Assembly (NCBI GenBank): GCA_001949185.1
Contig: BDGG01000003.1
Location: 2,959,158 to 3,023,157, forward strand
Source: Ramazzottius varieornatus
Lineage: Eukaryota; Tardigrada; Eutardigrada; Parachela; Ramazzottiidae
Length of the DNA stretch: 64,000 bases
Reading direction: 5' to 3'
Within the stretch, counting starts at the first letter, position 1. Each line of letters starts with the position of its first letter. Below the pieces are notes generated by a model that saw only the letters and a list, made by a program, of their open reading frames with translations, had not been told where the DNA came from and did no database searches. A program made the position numbers and the translations under genes. Below are positions 35,087 to 46,900 of this stretch, piece after piece.

Positions 35087-35893
35087 TCACAGTAAAATCT
35101 GCACGGCGTTCTTCGCAGTCCTTCTTTTCGCAAGACTATTCTGCAAAGCTTTCCAGCTACTGGTACTAAGCATCTTTTGTGAAAACTGTCTGGGAAAGCC
35201 AAATAAGTCAACGACGAAGCCTAGTTCAGTGGGGGACTTTAACAAGTAAGAGTCCGCTAAACCACTAGACATAACGACCACGTCTGGAAGTTTACCCGAG
35301 TCTCCCGGGTTCAGATCTCCCACGAGACGTCTACAGTTGGTGAAGAAGGTGCCTCTTGTTTCAGGTGACTCCAACGCTCCGCGGTAGCACACCTCGAAAA
35401 ACTTCCCATTAGCTTCTACCTGACGAGCGTGCTTTCTTTTGATACTGACGCATCGCCTGGTGGTGAAGTCCAGCTCGATTATATCCACATTCGCGTCGTC
35501 GATCGCTTGCTGGAGCATCTTGTCGTCGGTAGGACTAACGGAAACTATGTCAAAGGCTTTACAGGTAGGGTGGTTCTGTAGATCGTGGAAAACTCGCGGA
35601 TCGCTGGCGACCAAAGACAAGCGGCGAAATACCTTGAAAGGCGCACCGGAAGGCGTCTTCGGCAGAGATGCTTCGTCGGGGATTAAAGGAAATCTGAACG
35701 ACGCAGGCTTCTCTCTGGCACTCTTGTCCTTCTTGTTCGTTGAGACGGTGAATTCGTCGGGTGCCGCGCAGTAGGTTATGGCTGCTCCAGCATATCCGAC
35801 TGACGCGGCTTCGCGAATGAGAAGGTTGGTCTGCTGTTCGTCCACATACTGCAGAAATAGATCGAATACCGCGTCCACCGCGTTTTTATCCAT
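35087..35893 (-). CDS. RPP30: Ribonuclease P/MRP protein subunit p30
   Basis: Intronless, 268 residues, the same length as human RPP30. RPP30 binds the RNA component of RNase P (tRNA 5' maturation) and RNase MRP (rRNA processing) in the nucleus and nucleolus, with a PHP-like TIM-barrel fold. Seen here: MDKNAVDAVFDLFLQYVDEQ, REAASVGYAGAAITYCA, FDIVSVSPTDDKMLQQAI, FTTRRCVSIKRKHARQVEAN, GKFFEVCYRGALES and the C-terminal SSWKALQNSLAKRRTAKNA. Only the Met at 35891-35893 is an ATG; the frame further upstream has none. It lacks the Lys-rich C-terminal extension of vertebrate versions. Confidence 0.92.
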   Translation of the reverse strand: MDKNAVDAVFDLFLQYVDEQQTNLLIREAASVGYAGAAITYCAAPDEFTVSTNKKDKSAREKPASFRFPLIPDEASLPKTPSGAPFKVFRRLSLVASDPRVFHDLQNHPTCKAFDIVSVSPTDDKMLQQAIDDANVDIIELDFTTRRCVSIKRKHARQVEANGKFFEVCYRGALESPETRGTFFTNCRRLVGDLNPGDSGKLPDVVVMSSGLADSYLLKSPTELGFVVDLFGFPRQFSQKMLSTSSWKALQNSLAKRRTAKNAVQILL

Positions 35894-37178
35894 CGAACCC
35901 AACGAGAAGCTTTAGGGTGGGGATGAGCTCAGCATCCAGCCGAAGAACTCCAATGGGACCAACGCGCCTTCGCGGTGCTTCGGGAAGAAGACACAGAATC
36001 AGCGGTGAACGGGTGATTTACTCAGCCTAATATACAAAATCACGGGACTGTCAGTTACGACCCGCCAAGAACCGGTGTAACAGGGAAACTGTGTCATCGA
36101 TGGGCAAATCTACCTTTACTGAACAGGAGATTCGGTGTTCGAACAACATCCAGAAGAGCTTTTCTCATACGGAAAATATTGATTGACTGATTGCCGTTCC
36201 AAAGATGGGATGCGCCTGATGTTGCGAAGCCGTTCTGTGGTTTGGATGATTCACTGAGTAAATCACCCGTCCATTGCTGCAGAGAATTTGGAAAACCGCA
36301 AACAAGAGCCAGCTGACGAAAAATTAATTAACACTAGCTAGTGGTTCTGACCACTGGAAAGACCGAGCAAAGGAGGCAAACCATTGTAGAGCGAGCACTT
36401 TTACTTGTGACTCACAATACGGTTCCCCAGTAAATTTTCTAATCGCCCCGATCAAGTTGCGTGTCTTTTTTCAGTACTGTGTTTGCGATATCTGAAAGCT
36501 CGAAGAATCTAATCGTCCATTATAATCTCGACAGACTTTAAAGGCCTCGCTTCGCTCGGCCTGAAAAGTTTGCGACTAATCAACTTCCAGTCAATCAATC
36601 GGTTCAACATCCACCTGCACCTACATGGACGAGATGCTGATGAGTGGTCAGTGCCCATAGGTCATCACTTTAGATCCGGTCACTACTGCATAATCTTCAT
36701 ATCTTGCCCTCACGGCATCACCCTATCAGAGAAAATTTCTGTCGTATGGGTGGGGTTCGAAAAGTTTTACATAATGTCGAAAGAGGCTCGATGCAGCAAA
36801 AAAATCGTTCAGACCAGGAAAAACCCTCTGGCTCGCTGCCTAATGCAGACTGTTATCTGGCTATTTGCATGTCCAGCGATGTCCTTATCTGAAGCTGTTA
36901 GCTGTCCACTCTCATGTTTGTTGTCATGCTCCGATATTTCGAACGGTCCTACGGCCCTGTTGATCTGAAGTTTCTACTGTATGCTCTCCCGAAATTCACG
37001 TACCTCACTGACTCTCAAGTCATTGGGGTCTTACCGTCTAGTTTTACACTCTGAATGGAGTGACGTACGTGAATTTCGGGAGAGTATACAGTAGTTGAAT
37101 TCCGGCAGCTTGCGCAGCAGCTCTTTGAGCAGGAGTCAAATATCCAGCGGGAGGAGTGTCCAAATAAAAAAAGATCCA
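35894..37178. other. Intergenic region with one 120-bp element
   Basis: RPP30 promoter side and the 3' flank of the chitin-binding gene. The inverted-repeat element at 36975-37094 is the only feature seen. Confidence 0.5.
36975..37094. repeat. 120-bp element with 36-bp inverted arms
   Basis: The left arm starts CTACTGTATGCTCTCCCGAA and the right arm, reversed, reads CTACTGTATACTCTCCCGAA. The two arms match at 34 of 36 positions, and only about 48 bp lie between them. It is unrelated in sequence to the foldback family and single copy in this window. Confidence 0.85.
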
Positions 37179-37702
37179 TTATGAAGCTATCACAAGACCA
37201 ATAGTCACAGAAGCAGAACCGGAAGTGCTTAAAAATAGCGGTTGGTCCGTGTAGAGCCTGCTGTTCGCGTAATCCTCGTACTGCTGGGAACTGAAAAACA
37301 AGCTCGAGGCGTGTCATTGCCGCGAGCCAGATTGACTGCTCGCCCAAACTGCCAATTTTGTGTAAGTTTTGGAACTTACTTGGCACAGTCAACGTTATAG
37401 CTGCGCAGGACCAAGGAACAAATTACACACACAATGTCACGAAACTGTGAACATTTGTTAAAGAGGTCGTAGCGCGTACCAGGCGTCGCAGACCAAAGTG
37501 ACCTGGTTGAAGAGGTTGGAGTTCACGCAGAGGTAGGAAGTTTGATTCCCGTTGATGTCACACCGGTGGAAGACCTGGCACGAGGTCTCCACATCACAAT
37601 AAAAGCCGGGTTGAGCCTTACTGTCACACCGGAAGCTGGTCCGAGGAATTTCGGCGTAGGTTGGGTAGCTGGCATCGCGGGTGTCCGTCAGGAGTGTCAC
37701 TT
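37179..37702 (-). CDS. Single-domain chitin-binding (ChtBD2/peritrophin-A) protein, 5' end incomplete
   Basis: Exons are about 37480-37702, 37380-37400 (only 21 nt) and 37179-37290. The first carries a chitin-binding type 2 domain (YPTYAEIPRTSFRCDSKAQP, then GFYCDVETSCQVFHRCDINGNQ, SYLCVNSNLFNQVTLVCD). The micro-exon supplies YNVDCA, the usual end of the domain, and the last exon gives NSQQYEDYANSRLY, a typical spacer after single ChtBD2 domains of cuticular CPAP1-type proteins. The splice into the micro-exon reads TG|C, giving Cys where the family usually has Trp before YNV. This is either a real change or a sign that the boundary is slightly different. No start codon or signal peptide was found, so an upstream exon is missing. 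Confidence 0.8.
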
Positions 37703-37980
37703 CTGACGGACAGAACTTTTTCCTTCAGAATTCAGGATGGTTATAGGATATAGAGTCAAACTGGCTTTTTAATTTGCCTAAAATGTTGGCAACGTTGTCA
37801 TAACTGGTCCATCGAAAACGCGCACCTTGTCGATTAACAAATGTACTGTATTAGCGGAGCCCTGCATTGGTTGCTACTGTATGAAGTAAAAAATTAAATA
37901 AAAAACGTCCTAGAATCTCAAAGTATGGCTGCCACTGCCAGTTACAGCTGATTCCCTGACCAGAGAAAATAGCCCATGAA

Positions 37981-40900
37981 CTAATTGGAGACACCGTTAG
38001 TCAAACCTGGCTGGCTAGCCAAATGTTCTTTAAACTTGATGTCGTGGGTTTCATACTGCTTTTGAAGTTTCTTCAGCATCCCTTTACTCAGCTCTTTTCC
38101 CTCATTATCGTGCGTCGGTAAACCCTAAATCACAAAATTCATTCAATGTTCTATCGCAATATGCATTCAGACTATACATCACCACATAATTGATGTGAGA
38201 GACAGGCAATACCTTCTCGTCGAACTTTGAAAACTTGTCGATTTGAGACCGGAAGAGTTCTGATGGTGGTGTCTGAGCGAGCTTTTCTTTGGCGAGGCGA
38301 CCTTGTTCAGCTTCCACCTTCTTTCGCTCTTTTTCTGCCCGCTTTTCTTCTTCAAGCTGTGAAACGAACCACTTATAGTCACTAACGAAATATCACAAGC
38401 GAGAACTTGTGTAAACGACCTCTCTTACCTTTAGTTTTTGGGCTCGCTCTTTCAGTAGCATTTCCTTGTCGACTAGTTTCACGGCGTACTGAGCCCCACT
38501 TCCCTCACGATCCTCCAAACGAACACCCAAGTTAGGCAATATATCATCGCGAAGATCGTCGCAGTACTTCAGGATGTTGGTGGCTTTTAGAGTCCGAGCT
38601 TCTTGCCGAACTTGTTCGCGGAACTCTGCAATGGCTGTGGCGTATGGCATTATCGTTTCTTCCGTCTGTGGGAGGCGGAAAGCATTCAATATCGCATAAC
38701 GAAGTAATCCTGGAAACTATTGACCACACTTACATTACCACCCTTTTCTCCAACGGAGAACCCAATCGCGTCATCCGATTCCATCACTCCGAAAACCTTC
38801 ATCATTCTTGTGAGGAACTGACCGATGTGGCGCAGCAGCGACGAATTTGGCTGACTTCCTATTGCGAATCTTTCTTTGATGTAAACGTTGGTAGCTGCCA
38901 TTATACCGTCTTTCAGAACGAAAAGGACTCTCCGAGTATCTACAGAATCTGTAAGAACAAGAACCTCAACGTCAGACTTCCCGTTACATTTACACCTCAC
39001 AAAACCGAACATCTTCACAGCATTTACAGTCCAACGAACTTACCACACAAAGCTTCATGGACCTCTTGTTTCGCCGCATAATACCTGTACAGCAAAAGCG
39101 CAGTTAGAGTATCGATTCACGTGTCTTAAGCAAGGTAGGTTCACGTGTCTTAAGAATGAACTCAACGGTTCATACCTATCGCGCAATACCAGATCTTCGG
39201 CGGCCCATTTACGCTGGTCTTTACTTGAGGTTCGCAGCAGATCCTTTATCGTCAAGAAAAATTCCTGAAAACAACAGATGCTTCATAACAAGCTGCGAAA
39301 CGAACCATGAACTCAGTTCATTGTATTACATACGTTCAGAGTCTTCTCGTACTGGACAGCGAGGTCCATGACGTTCGCCGAGTAGTCCATCGTTCCGCGC
39401 CACGAGTGCAGCAAGAACATTAGCCTTATCTGTCTAGCAGTGTGTTGCTTTAGTGCGTCTTGGATAGTCGTAAAGTTCTTCAAACTCTTGGACATCTTGC
39501 AACCGGAAATGGTCAAGTGGCCCGCGTGGAGGAAATAATTGACCCACGAATCGCACTCGAAGTAGGCTTCAGACTGAGCAATTTCATTGTCGTGATGGGG
39601 GAAACGAAGATCGAAGCCACCGGCATGGATATCGAGCTTCTCTCCAAGGACCTCGGTGGCCATCACCGAGCATTCAATGTGCCATCCAGGTCGTCCTCGT
39701 CCCCAAGGAGAATCCCATGCGGGCTCACCCGGCTTAGAGTTCTTCCACAGCGCGAAATCCATGGCTTGCCGCTTTCCATGTGCTTGTGTCAGGTCACCTG
39801 GAATGGAGTGAATCTAAATTCCCACTTATAAACATAGGATTGCACGTTCTTACCTTCGCCTTCGGTGAGAAGCTCCAAGTTGCCGAACTTTTCCGGATCT
39901 AGTTTGGCGTAATGATGATTTTTCTGTTGGTCGAACTTCAGTGTTTCAAAGTAAACCGAACCATCGGATTCGTACCTGTTCAAAACAAAAAGATAACAAG
40001 AGCGGAGCCGATCGTTATTCGATACGCTATAGGTGGAGAGATACCTACGCATATCCATTGTCGATGATTTTCTGTATAAACTGAACGATTTCCGGGACGT
40101 ATTCGCTCACTCGTGTGAGAATGTCAGCCGGAAGTACCTAACACGGAAAGTGCAAAGTATGAGCCTTCTGTAAGATATTCATGTCTAACAATTCTACTTC
40201 GTCTTACATTTAGCGCGTCCATATCTTCGTGGAATTTGTTCTCCCAGAACCGCGGGAGTATGGAGAATATGACGTTATCGGTGACGGTGCTTCCTAGTCT
40301 TTTATCGAGGTAGACTCCAAGAGGGTCGGAAAATGCATCTACTTCGCTGCGGAAATCTGGATCTGCAGAAGCGCGAAAAGCTTCGAACGACGTTAAGCAC
40401 GTCCTGTAGACGTGGTCGAGTGCGGTTCTCTTCTCTGGATCTGTTTCCTTCTGCACTTTTTCATTATATTCCTGCAAAGACACGAGAAAATTTTTCGGTG
40501 CATCGCCAACGTAATTTCGATTTGGACAAACTATCCTGTACGCACTTTCAGTGCCAGGTCGAGATCTTTCGAGATACCCTCCCGGCTCTGCGCATCCTTG
40601 ACGTACGATTCCATCAGGTGGCGAATTCGAGCTCGCTTGATGATCTAACAACAAAACATGCTCTCAGCTTTTCGATTCACTTTCACATTTCTCTCCGCGG
40701 TCTACCTTGTCGTCGATGTCGGTGATATTCATAGCGTAAACGACGTCGTAATTGAAATAGTCCGACATCACTCTTCTCAGGATGTCGAAGGAAATGTAGG
40801 CTCTACAACGAAACATCTCATCAGTAATTCGTACCTAAAAATTACTAATTCAAATATCGCTACGATATGCACATGTCGAGCACATCCTACCTGGCATGTC

Positions 40901-41756
40901 CCATATGAGAAGCATCGTAAACAGTAGGTCCGCATGTGTACCAAAGGACACGTTTCCCTTGTTGGGAGACGAAAGGCTCCTAAACAGCAGAAAAGAATTA
41001 CTGAACTTGTGCGCATTATATAATCTGGACGACCGGAAGTCGTTCTCGGTGACCACAATAACAGACAATCCGACGTACCTTTCTTCTGGTGAAACTGTTA
41101 TACAGCATGAGCTCCACGTTATCGTCTCTCTTCGGCGGTTTCCACAGACTCTGCACATACTTCACTCGATCTGGGAACGAACATAGATAATGCAGAAAAC
41201 AGTCGTCTGTAAGTACTAGTATGAGCAGTCTCACCATGTGTCTGATCATTCGTCGGCTCCGGGTTGTCCATCATGGAATTCGAGTAGGATCTCAGCTTCT
41301 TCCGATCAAACTCCCCGGTCGCAGATGTATTTCTGTAAAACCAGCAAAATCCCTGGATAGAAGAGAATGATTGCACGAAAACAATCCTGGGGAGAGATGC
41401 TGCTGAGGAGGTATGAGCGAATGCCACGCGTAAACGGGTAATGCTATTGCGTCATATCGCGCAGTGATGTCATATCCCGCAGAAGTCATACGGATGACAT
41501 GACATGGTAGCGCACAACGATGGACGCCATTTGCCAGCTGCAAGCCTGTGATCTTCGTCGGAGGTCCAGTTCCCCTTTCAGTCTACGGAGGAGCTTACCC
41601 ATTCATGGTTCGAAGATGGCCAGAGACTGGAGAACAACTTCTGTCCTTGCCAATTGTAGACTGAGAGTCGCTAGACTTCGCAACCTGTGATAATGACGAA
41701 CTTCCGCGTCCCAGATCGATGAGGTTCTCCGAGATCATAGTAGGCCTGAAAGACAT
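37981..41756 (-). CDS. CARS1: Cysteinyl-tRNA synthetase, cytosolic
   Basis: A class I synthetase charging tRNA-Cys in the cytosol, about fourteen exons. Around 41020-41180 the N-terminal [20 protein letters not shown] resembles the family's entry to the catalytic core. The HIGH-type motif is HMGH near 40900 (YDASHMGHA), followed by [37 protein letters not shown] and the KMSKS loop ([10 protein letters not shown], near 39490) mark the second half of the Rossmann domain. The C-terminal part has the eukaryotic charged helix with [10 protein letters not shown] and ends [15 protein letters not shown]...NGVSN, stop at 37981-37983. The N-terminal exon starting at 41756 ([12 protein letters not shown]) joins in phase to [13 protein letters not shown], but this extension is not conserved and the start is uncertain. 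Confidence 0.93.
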
Positions 41757-42611
41757 TTTCTCCTTGGAGAAGAGATACGAAGTGAATCGAAAGAAAATTC
41801 TTAAGTTTTGCTGGTACACAAAGACATTTCCTCTTCGATTTCGTGGCTCAAGAGAAACAAGTCGACGTTACGGCAGCTAGCCCGAATCAGAACCATCAAT
41901 CGTCGATGCCCGATGGCAATCGCAAAATCCAAAGTCCAACCTTGAAACAAATACCTCTTGTGACCAACATTCTTAGCGTAGAGTTTGCATCTTTACATTA
42001 GTTTATCTCCGGCACCAAGTTGGCCGGTTGAGTTAGCCAGGAGCCTCCATCACGGAGGGCACCTGGATTTGACTTTCAATGGTCCGTTACTAAAACAGAG
42101 CAAACGAGGAGCTTGTGCGCGGACGTGAAATGCGCACTAAAAGGACCCACAAGGAAATACATATTAAAACAGAAACGGCTGTTTCGTAAAGGAAAGTAGA
42201 AAACAATGCAGGTAAAACGTCAATTTAACCTGAGTTAAAACTTAATCAATTTTTGTACCGTCCTTCCTCAGCTGAAACCGAGGGCGTGTTCGGTTCAATA
42301 AGGGACAAAGTTGCTACGAGTATCTTTGTCCAACACCTGAACTTGGATCCCATTCATAGACTTCGAGACCGCCACGGATAAAGTGACTGATGATCGGGTA
42401 CGTTGGGGTTAGACTGGTGCAGAGAACCATGTTTGGATTCACAGTGTAAACATTCCAGATCAATTCTAGATTTCCTGAAAAACCAACCATTTATGCTGGT
42501 ACAAGCATATCCTAGTATTTCTACATGGCGGAACATCCACAATGCTACATGCTCTTGCCAGCAACAAAAGGTCCAAACAAGCGGGTGGCCTGTTTGCGAG
42601 AGCTTTTGACG
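41757..42611. other. Intergenic region
   Basis: CARS promoter side. Nothing recognised, although Met/Ile-rich short frames occur. Confidence 0.5.
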
Positions 42612-43310
42612 TCAATAAAAACATTCTGGCTCTTCTTTGATGCCTGGATCTCGGGAAGTATTAAGGGTACTTTGGAATATCGAAGTTAAGAGCGCAAAAG
42701 TCGAACTCGCTTCATGCAGCATTTACGTACCGGAAGTCAAGAAGAGCGGTAACTCAAAAGATCCTTCGGGACTTGATGGGTGATCTCGCAGGATCCTGGC
42801 GAGTAACTCAATCTCGGCTTCCATAGCAATCGGGCTGTCAAAGAAACGTTGAACCTGAACCTGCAGGAAACATCGGTCATGCCGAGCAGGTGGAAGTCAA
42901 GATCGCGAGAAGACTTACGTTGTACTGTCCAAGAGCCCAAATTTCGTCCGCTAGCAGTCGGTAATCGTGAAAGTTGCAGTAGCCGCGAAGAACGGCGCTG
43001 GTACAACCGTAGTTCTCGACTAACTCCAGAAAAGATTTCTGGACGATGTCCAGCACGGCATTATCCGTCGAAGTTATTCGACAGGAGTTCATATCCCAAA
43101 ACATGTATGCCGTGTTGGTCGACATTTCGAGGTAGCTGCAGGTTTGACGAGTAATCTGAAATGACCCCAATAGAGGATTACACAGAAGGATAAAGGAAAC
43201 ATTCAAACCTGCGATGACCGCTGGTTCTTGTTGTCCTTTCTCAACCAGTCCGAAACGGCGACCCAACCCCAAGTTCTCGGTCGAGAGAAGATCCGGAAAG
43301 TCCTAGTGTT
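42612..43310 (-). CDS. Possible NYN (PIN-like) domain protein, degenerate and incomplete
   Basis: Three exons join in phase: 42919-43155, 42731-42860 and 42612-42709. A further exon-like frame at about 43207-43304 lies upstream (LLSTENLGLGRRFG), but its junction is unclear. The core NTAYMFWDMNSCRI resembles the first strand of MARF1/limkain-type NYN nuclease domains (FWDIEN). Later segments (RGYCNFHDYRLL, ALGQYNVQVQRFF, MEAEIELLARIL, LPLFLTSGASSTFALLTSIF) follow the order of that fold. The acidic residues expected after the third strand (SGDxDF) read SGASSTF, so catalytic residues seem lost. The short C-terminus (GIKEEPECFY) ends at 42612-42614. Family assignment rests on pattern recognition only. 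Confidence 0.4.
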
Positions 43311-43965
43311 CGCACGATCTTGTTTAATTTAAAATGGAAAAGATGCAAGAGGTCAGGGAAGAATCTCACTTCCCAAATTGATTGTTGTGTAAACAACCTT
43401 CAGTGTAAATCACAAGATTAACACCGCAATTAAAACAATCAACATTCAACAATGGGGAACCCAAGTGTTTGACGTCACGCTGTAAGGATCGGTTCACACA
43501 ACCGCTTGCCACACACCACGAATCATCAGGCTGTGGCAGACGGTGACGGTCGGACGGTACTGATTTGCAAAAAGACGCTCGGAAGGCGGAATCGAACCGC
43601 TACGACGTCAGTCGTCCACAGGTATCTCCAGCTGTTAAAATTGAAGCCTGTACCCCGGACCACCGGAGTTCATCCGAGCAATATAGCGGACTTCCCAATG
43701 CCAGGTTTAGATCCAGAAAGATCTATTCTCGTAATTCAAAAACCATCTTCGGTGGTTCATCCGCTTCAACCCGTATCTTCCCTTAACGCGACATTCCATC
43801 AGGTCTCCATTCGGAGCGTTTATCTTCGCAGGTGCTTGGCCAGCCATCGTCCGAGCTGCGGGGCTGACTTGAAAGCCTGATACCTCTCGCCAACGATTTC
43901 GTCTTGTCTCCAGACTCCAGGTGGAAGGTGCATTGTGTCCTCTTGGCCTTCTCTGCCGATCCGCC

Positions 43966-46900
43966 ATGGAGGACGCAACACCAGCCGTGGGCTCGCATCC
44001 AAGTGTGGAGCAGATGAACGTCGACGAAGATGGCCGTTCCACTGACGCTAATATACTCCAGCATACCTTATCGGCCATTGCCCAGATGGAACAACGTGGC
44101 ATGCGAGACGATCTGAGGTATCTTCAGCTTCTCAACATCGCCAAACAACTCCGTCTGCGCTCGGAAATGGTGCCCTTGACATCGAAACTCTTGGAGAATG
44201 GACATACGGATGGAAACTTCCATCAGGTAGGAGGCCAGAAGTTATCCTGTACAATACGTACGATGGAAAAATTCCTTTGTTAGTATATTGTTTAATCGTA
44301 TCTGATGATAGAATGGTATGGCTCCCGAGCTCACAAACCTGGACGAAACTGACTCAGTGAACCATTATGATGCCCTGGAGGCGTCACGAGAAGCACTGAC
44401 TTCGGATCAGGTTGGACGCTTGCGAGCACAGATTTTGGCCTACAAGAATCTGGCGAGAAGGGAACCGCTTCCAGAAGCGCTGCATTATTCGGTTCTGTAT
44501 AGCAAGCCACTTCAGCCACGCTCTCATGATGGTAAAGGACATTCTTCAAACACCACAGTCTTTCATCTGCGCTACCTGTAGATCTCCATTTTGAATCTCA
44601 GGGGTAAATGGAATGGAACCAGGGGACAAGAAAGATAGTCTCGGAAGTTTCCATCCGAGCTTTTTGGCCCAGATGCACCAGTCTTCACAATCCTCTCGAC
44701 CATCCCCTATCAAAGTATCTCCAGTCGACCCCGCCGTTATCGCACAAGAGCGAGAGCATTTGTAAGTTAGTCAAATGACCTGTTCGAATTTTTATCATAT
44801 AATTTTCATTTGCTTTGTTATAGGATCGAAGTACGGATTGCCAGTCGGATTCAAGACCTCGAGCACGATATACCAGGTAATCTGCCGGAAGACCAACGGA
44901 TAAAGGCTCTGATAGAGTACAAAGCCTTGAGGATGCTGGCCTTCCAGCGTCTGCTACGAAAAGAAGTAATCGACATGCACAAGAAGGATACCACTCTGCA
45001 AACTGCAGTGAACCCCGCACTGTACAAGCGTCCCACAAAGAAAGTTGGTTTGCGAGACCTGCGAACAACGGAGAAGTATGAGAAAGAGAAGAAGGTTGAG
45101 CAGGAAAAGAAGAGTCGCCAACGGCACCAGGTAAGTTGGGTCTTGACATTTCCGTATCATAGGTTCGGATAAGCAGAATAAAATCAGGAAATCATGACTT
45201 GTTTCTCGTAGGAGTTCTTGGCGGCAGTCATTGCTCACGTGAAGGACTTCCGGGAGTTCCACAAGAACAGCCAGGCCCGAGTGGTCAAGTTGAACAAAGC
45301 AGTGATAACGTACTACGCTAACACGGAAAGGGAACAGAAGAAGGAGCAGGAGCGTCTGGAACGCGAACGTCTTCGTCGATTGATGGTAAGATTGTTCGCT
45401 CTCTTCTTCTTGTTAGTGTACTTGTCATATGATGCGTATCGGGTATTCCCTGTCAGTACAAAGCGAGCTATACGCAAGCGCTCGACAGTTGGACTTCTAT
45501 TGCCTAATGACTTGCCGTAATATGTTTTCTTTATCGGGAACATTGGGAGATTCTGGTTTGTTCAGTTCATGACTTTCTTTACGTGTAGGCTGAGGATGAA
45601 GAAGGTTACCGCAAGCTGGTCGACCAGAAGAAAGATCGTCGTCTAGCTTACCTTCTAAAACAGACCGATGAGTACGTCGAGAGTCTCACCGACATGGTTC
45701 GTCAACACAAGACCAGTGTTCGACGAGCCATGCAGCAAGAACAGCGAAACCGCCGAGCTGCACAGCGAGCGAAGATCGCTGAAAAGCAGACGCAGAACGA
45801 GCTGGAGACGGACGAAACCTCACAAGATTCCCAGTCCAGCGAACAAGCCATCCACGTCATCGAAGTGGCGACTGGTAAGGTCTATAAAGGCGACGATGCT
45901 CCAAAGGCTGGTCAACTGGACGCTTGGCTGGAAGCTCATCCTGGATACGAAGTGGCTCCGCGAGACGATAGCGATGTCGAAGAAGAAAGCGAACAGAATG
46001 CGAATGATGGAAAGACGGGAGAAACAGCAAAGGTTCCCGAGGAAGAGGAGGAAGTGACTAAAGTCATTCAACAGGCGAAGCAAGAAGATGATGAGTACAC
46101 GACGAACCAACTGAATGCGATGGCTAACCAGAACTACTATTCGATGGCGCATTCGGTTAGGGAGGAGATCAACGTGCAGCCCACAATTTTGACCGGTAAG
46201 AAGCAATTGGTGTATCTGGGACTTCGGCAAACAAACTCGACCTCAAACGGCGCATTCCTCAAGCCACTATGACTGAGAACGTTCGCCACTTGGAAAAATT
46301 ATCTGGACGAGTTTGGTTGCCGAGCTGTCATTTGGTGAATCTTGAATGAAGGATTTTCTCTTGCAGGTGGAAGTTTGAAGGAGTATCAGATCAAAGGTCT
46401 CGAATGGCTCGTGTCTCTTTACAACAACAGCCTGAATGGGATTTTGGCGGACGAAATGGGTTTGGGGAAGACCATCCAGACCATCTCCCTTATCACATAC
46501 CTAATCGAGTTCAAGAACAACCCTGGACCATACCTCATCATCGTGCCGCTGTCAACGTTATCTAACTGGCTTTTGGAGTTCCGAAAATGGGTAAGTGATA
46601 TCACGGTGTCAAACGGGAAATTTCACAAGATCATTTTACCAAGTGACGCACGTGTTCAGTGTTAGTGATCGGTAGTGTGCGCCGCTTGAAAAACAGTTTT
46701 GACGAGTTTGTTTTCCCAAGTCCTAAATCAATTCAGGGTTGTGTTCTTGTGATGTATTTGTAGGCTCCAACAGTAGTAACGATTCCGTACAAAGGCCAGC
46801 CAGCCGTCAGGAAAGGCTACCAGAACCAGATCAAGCTGGGGAAGCTGAACGTCCTGCTGACCACCTACGAATACGTCATCAAGGACAAGTCTGTCCTGAG

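Noticed and set aside
45820-46230. 136-codon minus-strand frame opposite brm
   Set aside because: Shadow of the acidic brm exon 45589-46195, with no splice signals or family features of its own.
46196-46763. Idea that the foldback elements are introners that created new introns
   Set aside because: Subtracting the element from each brm intron leaves an ordinary 55-60 bp intron with its own donor, branch region and acceptor, so insertion into existing introns is simpler.
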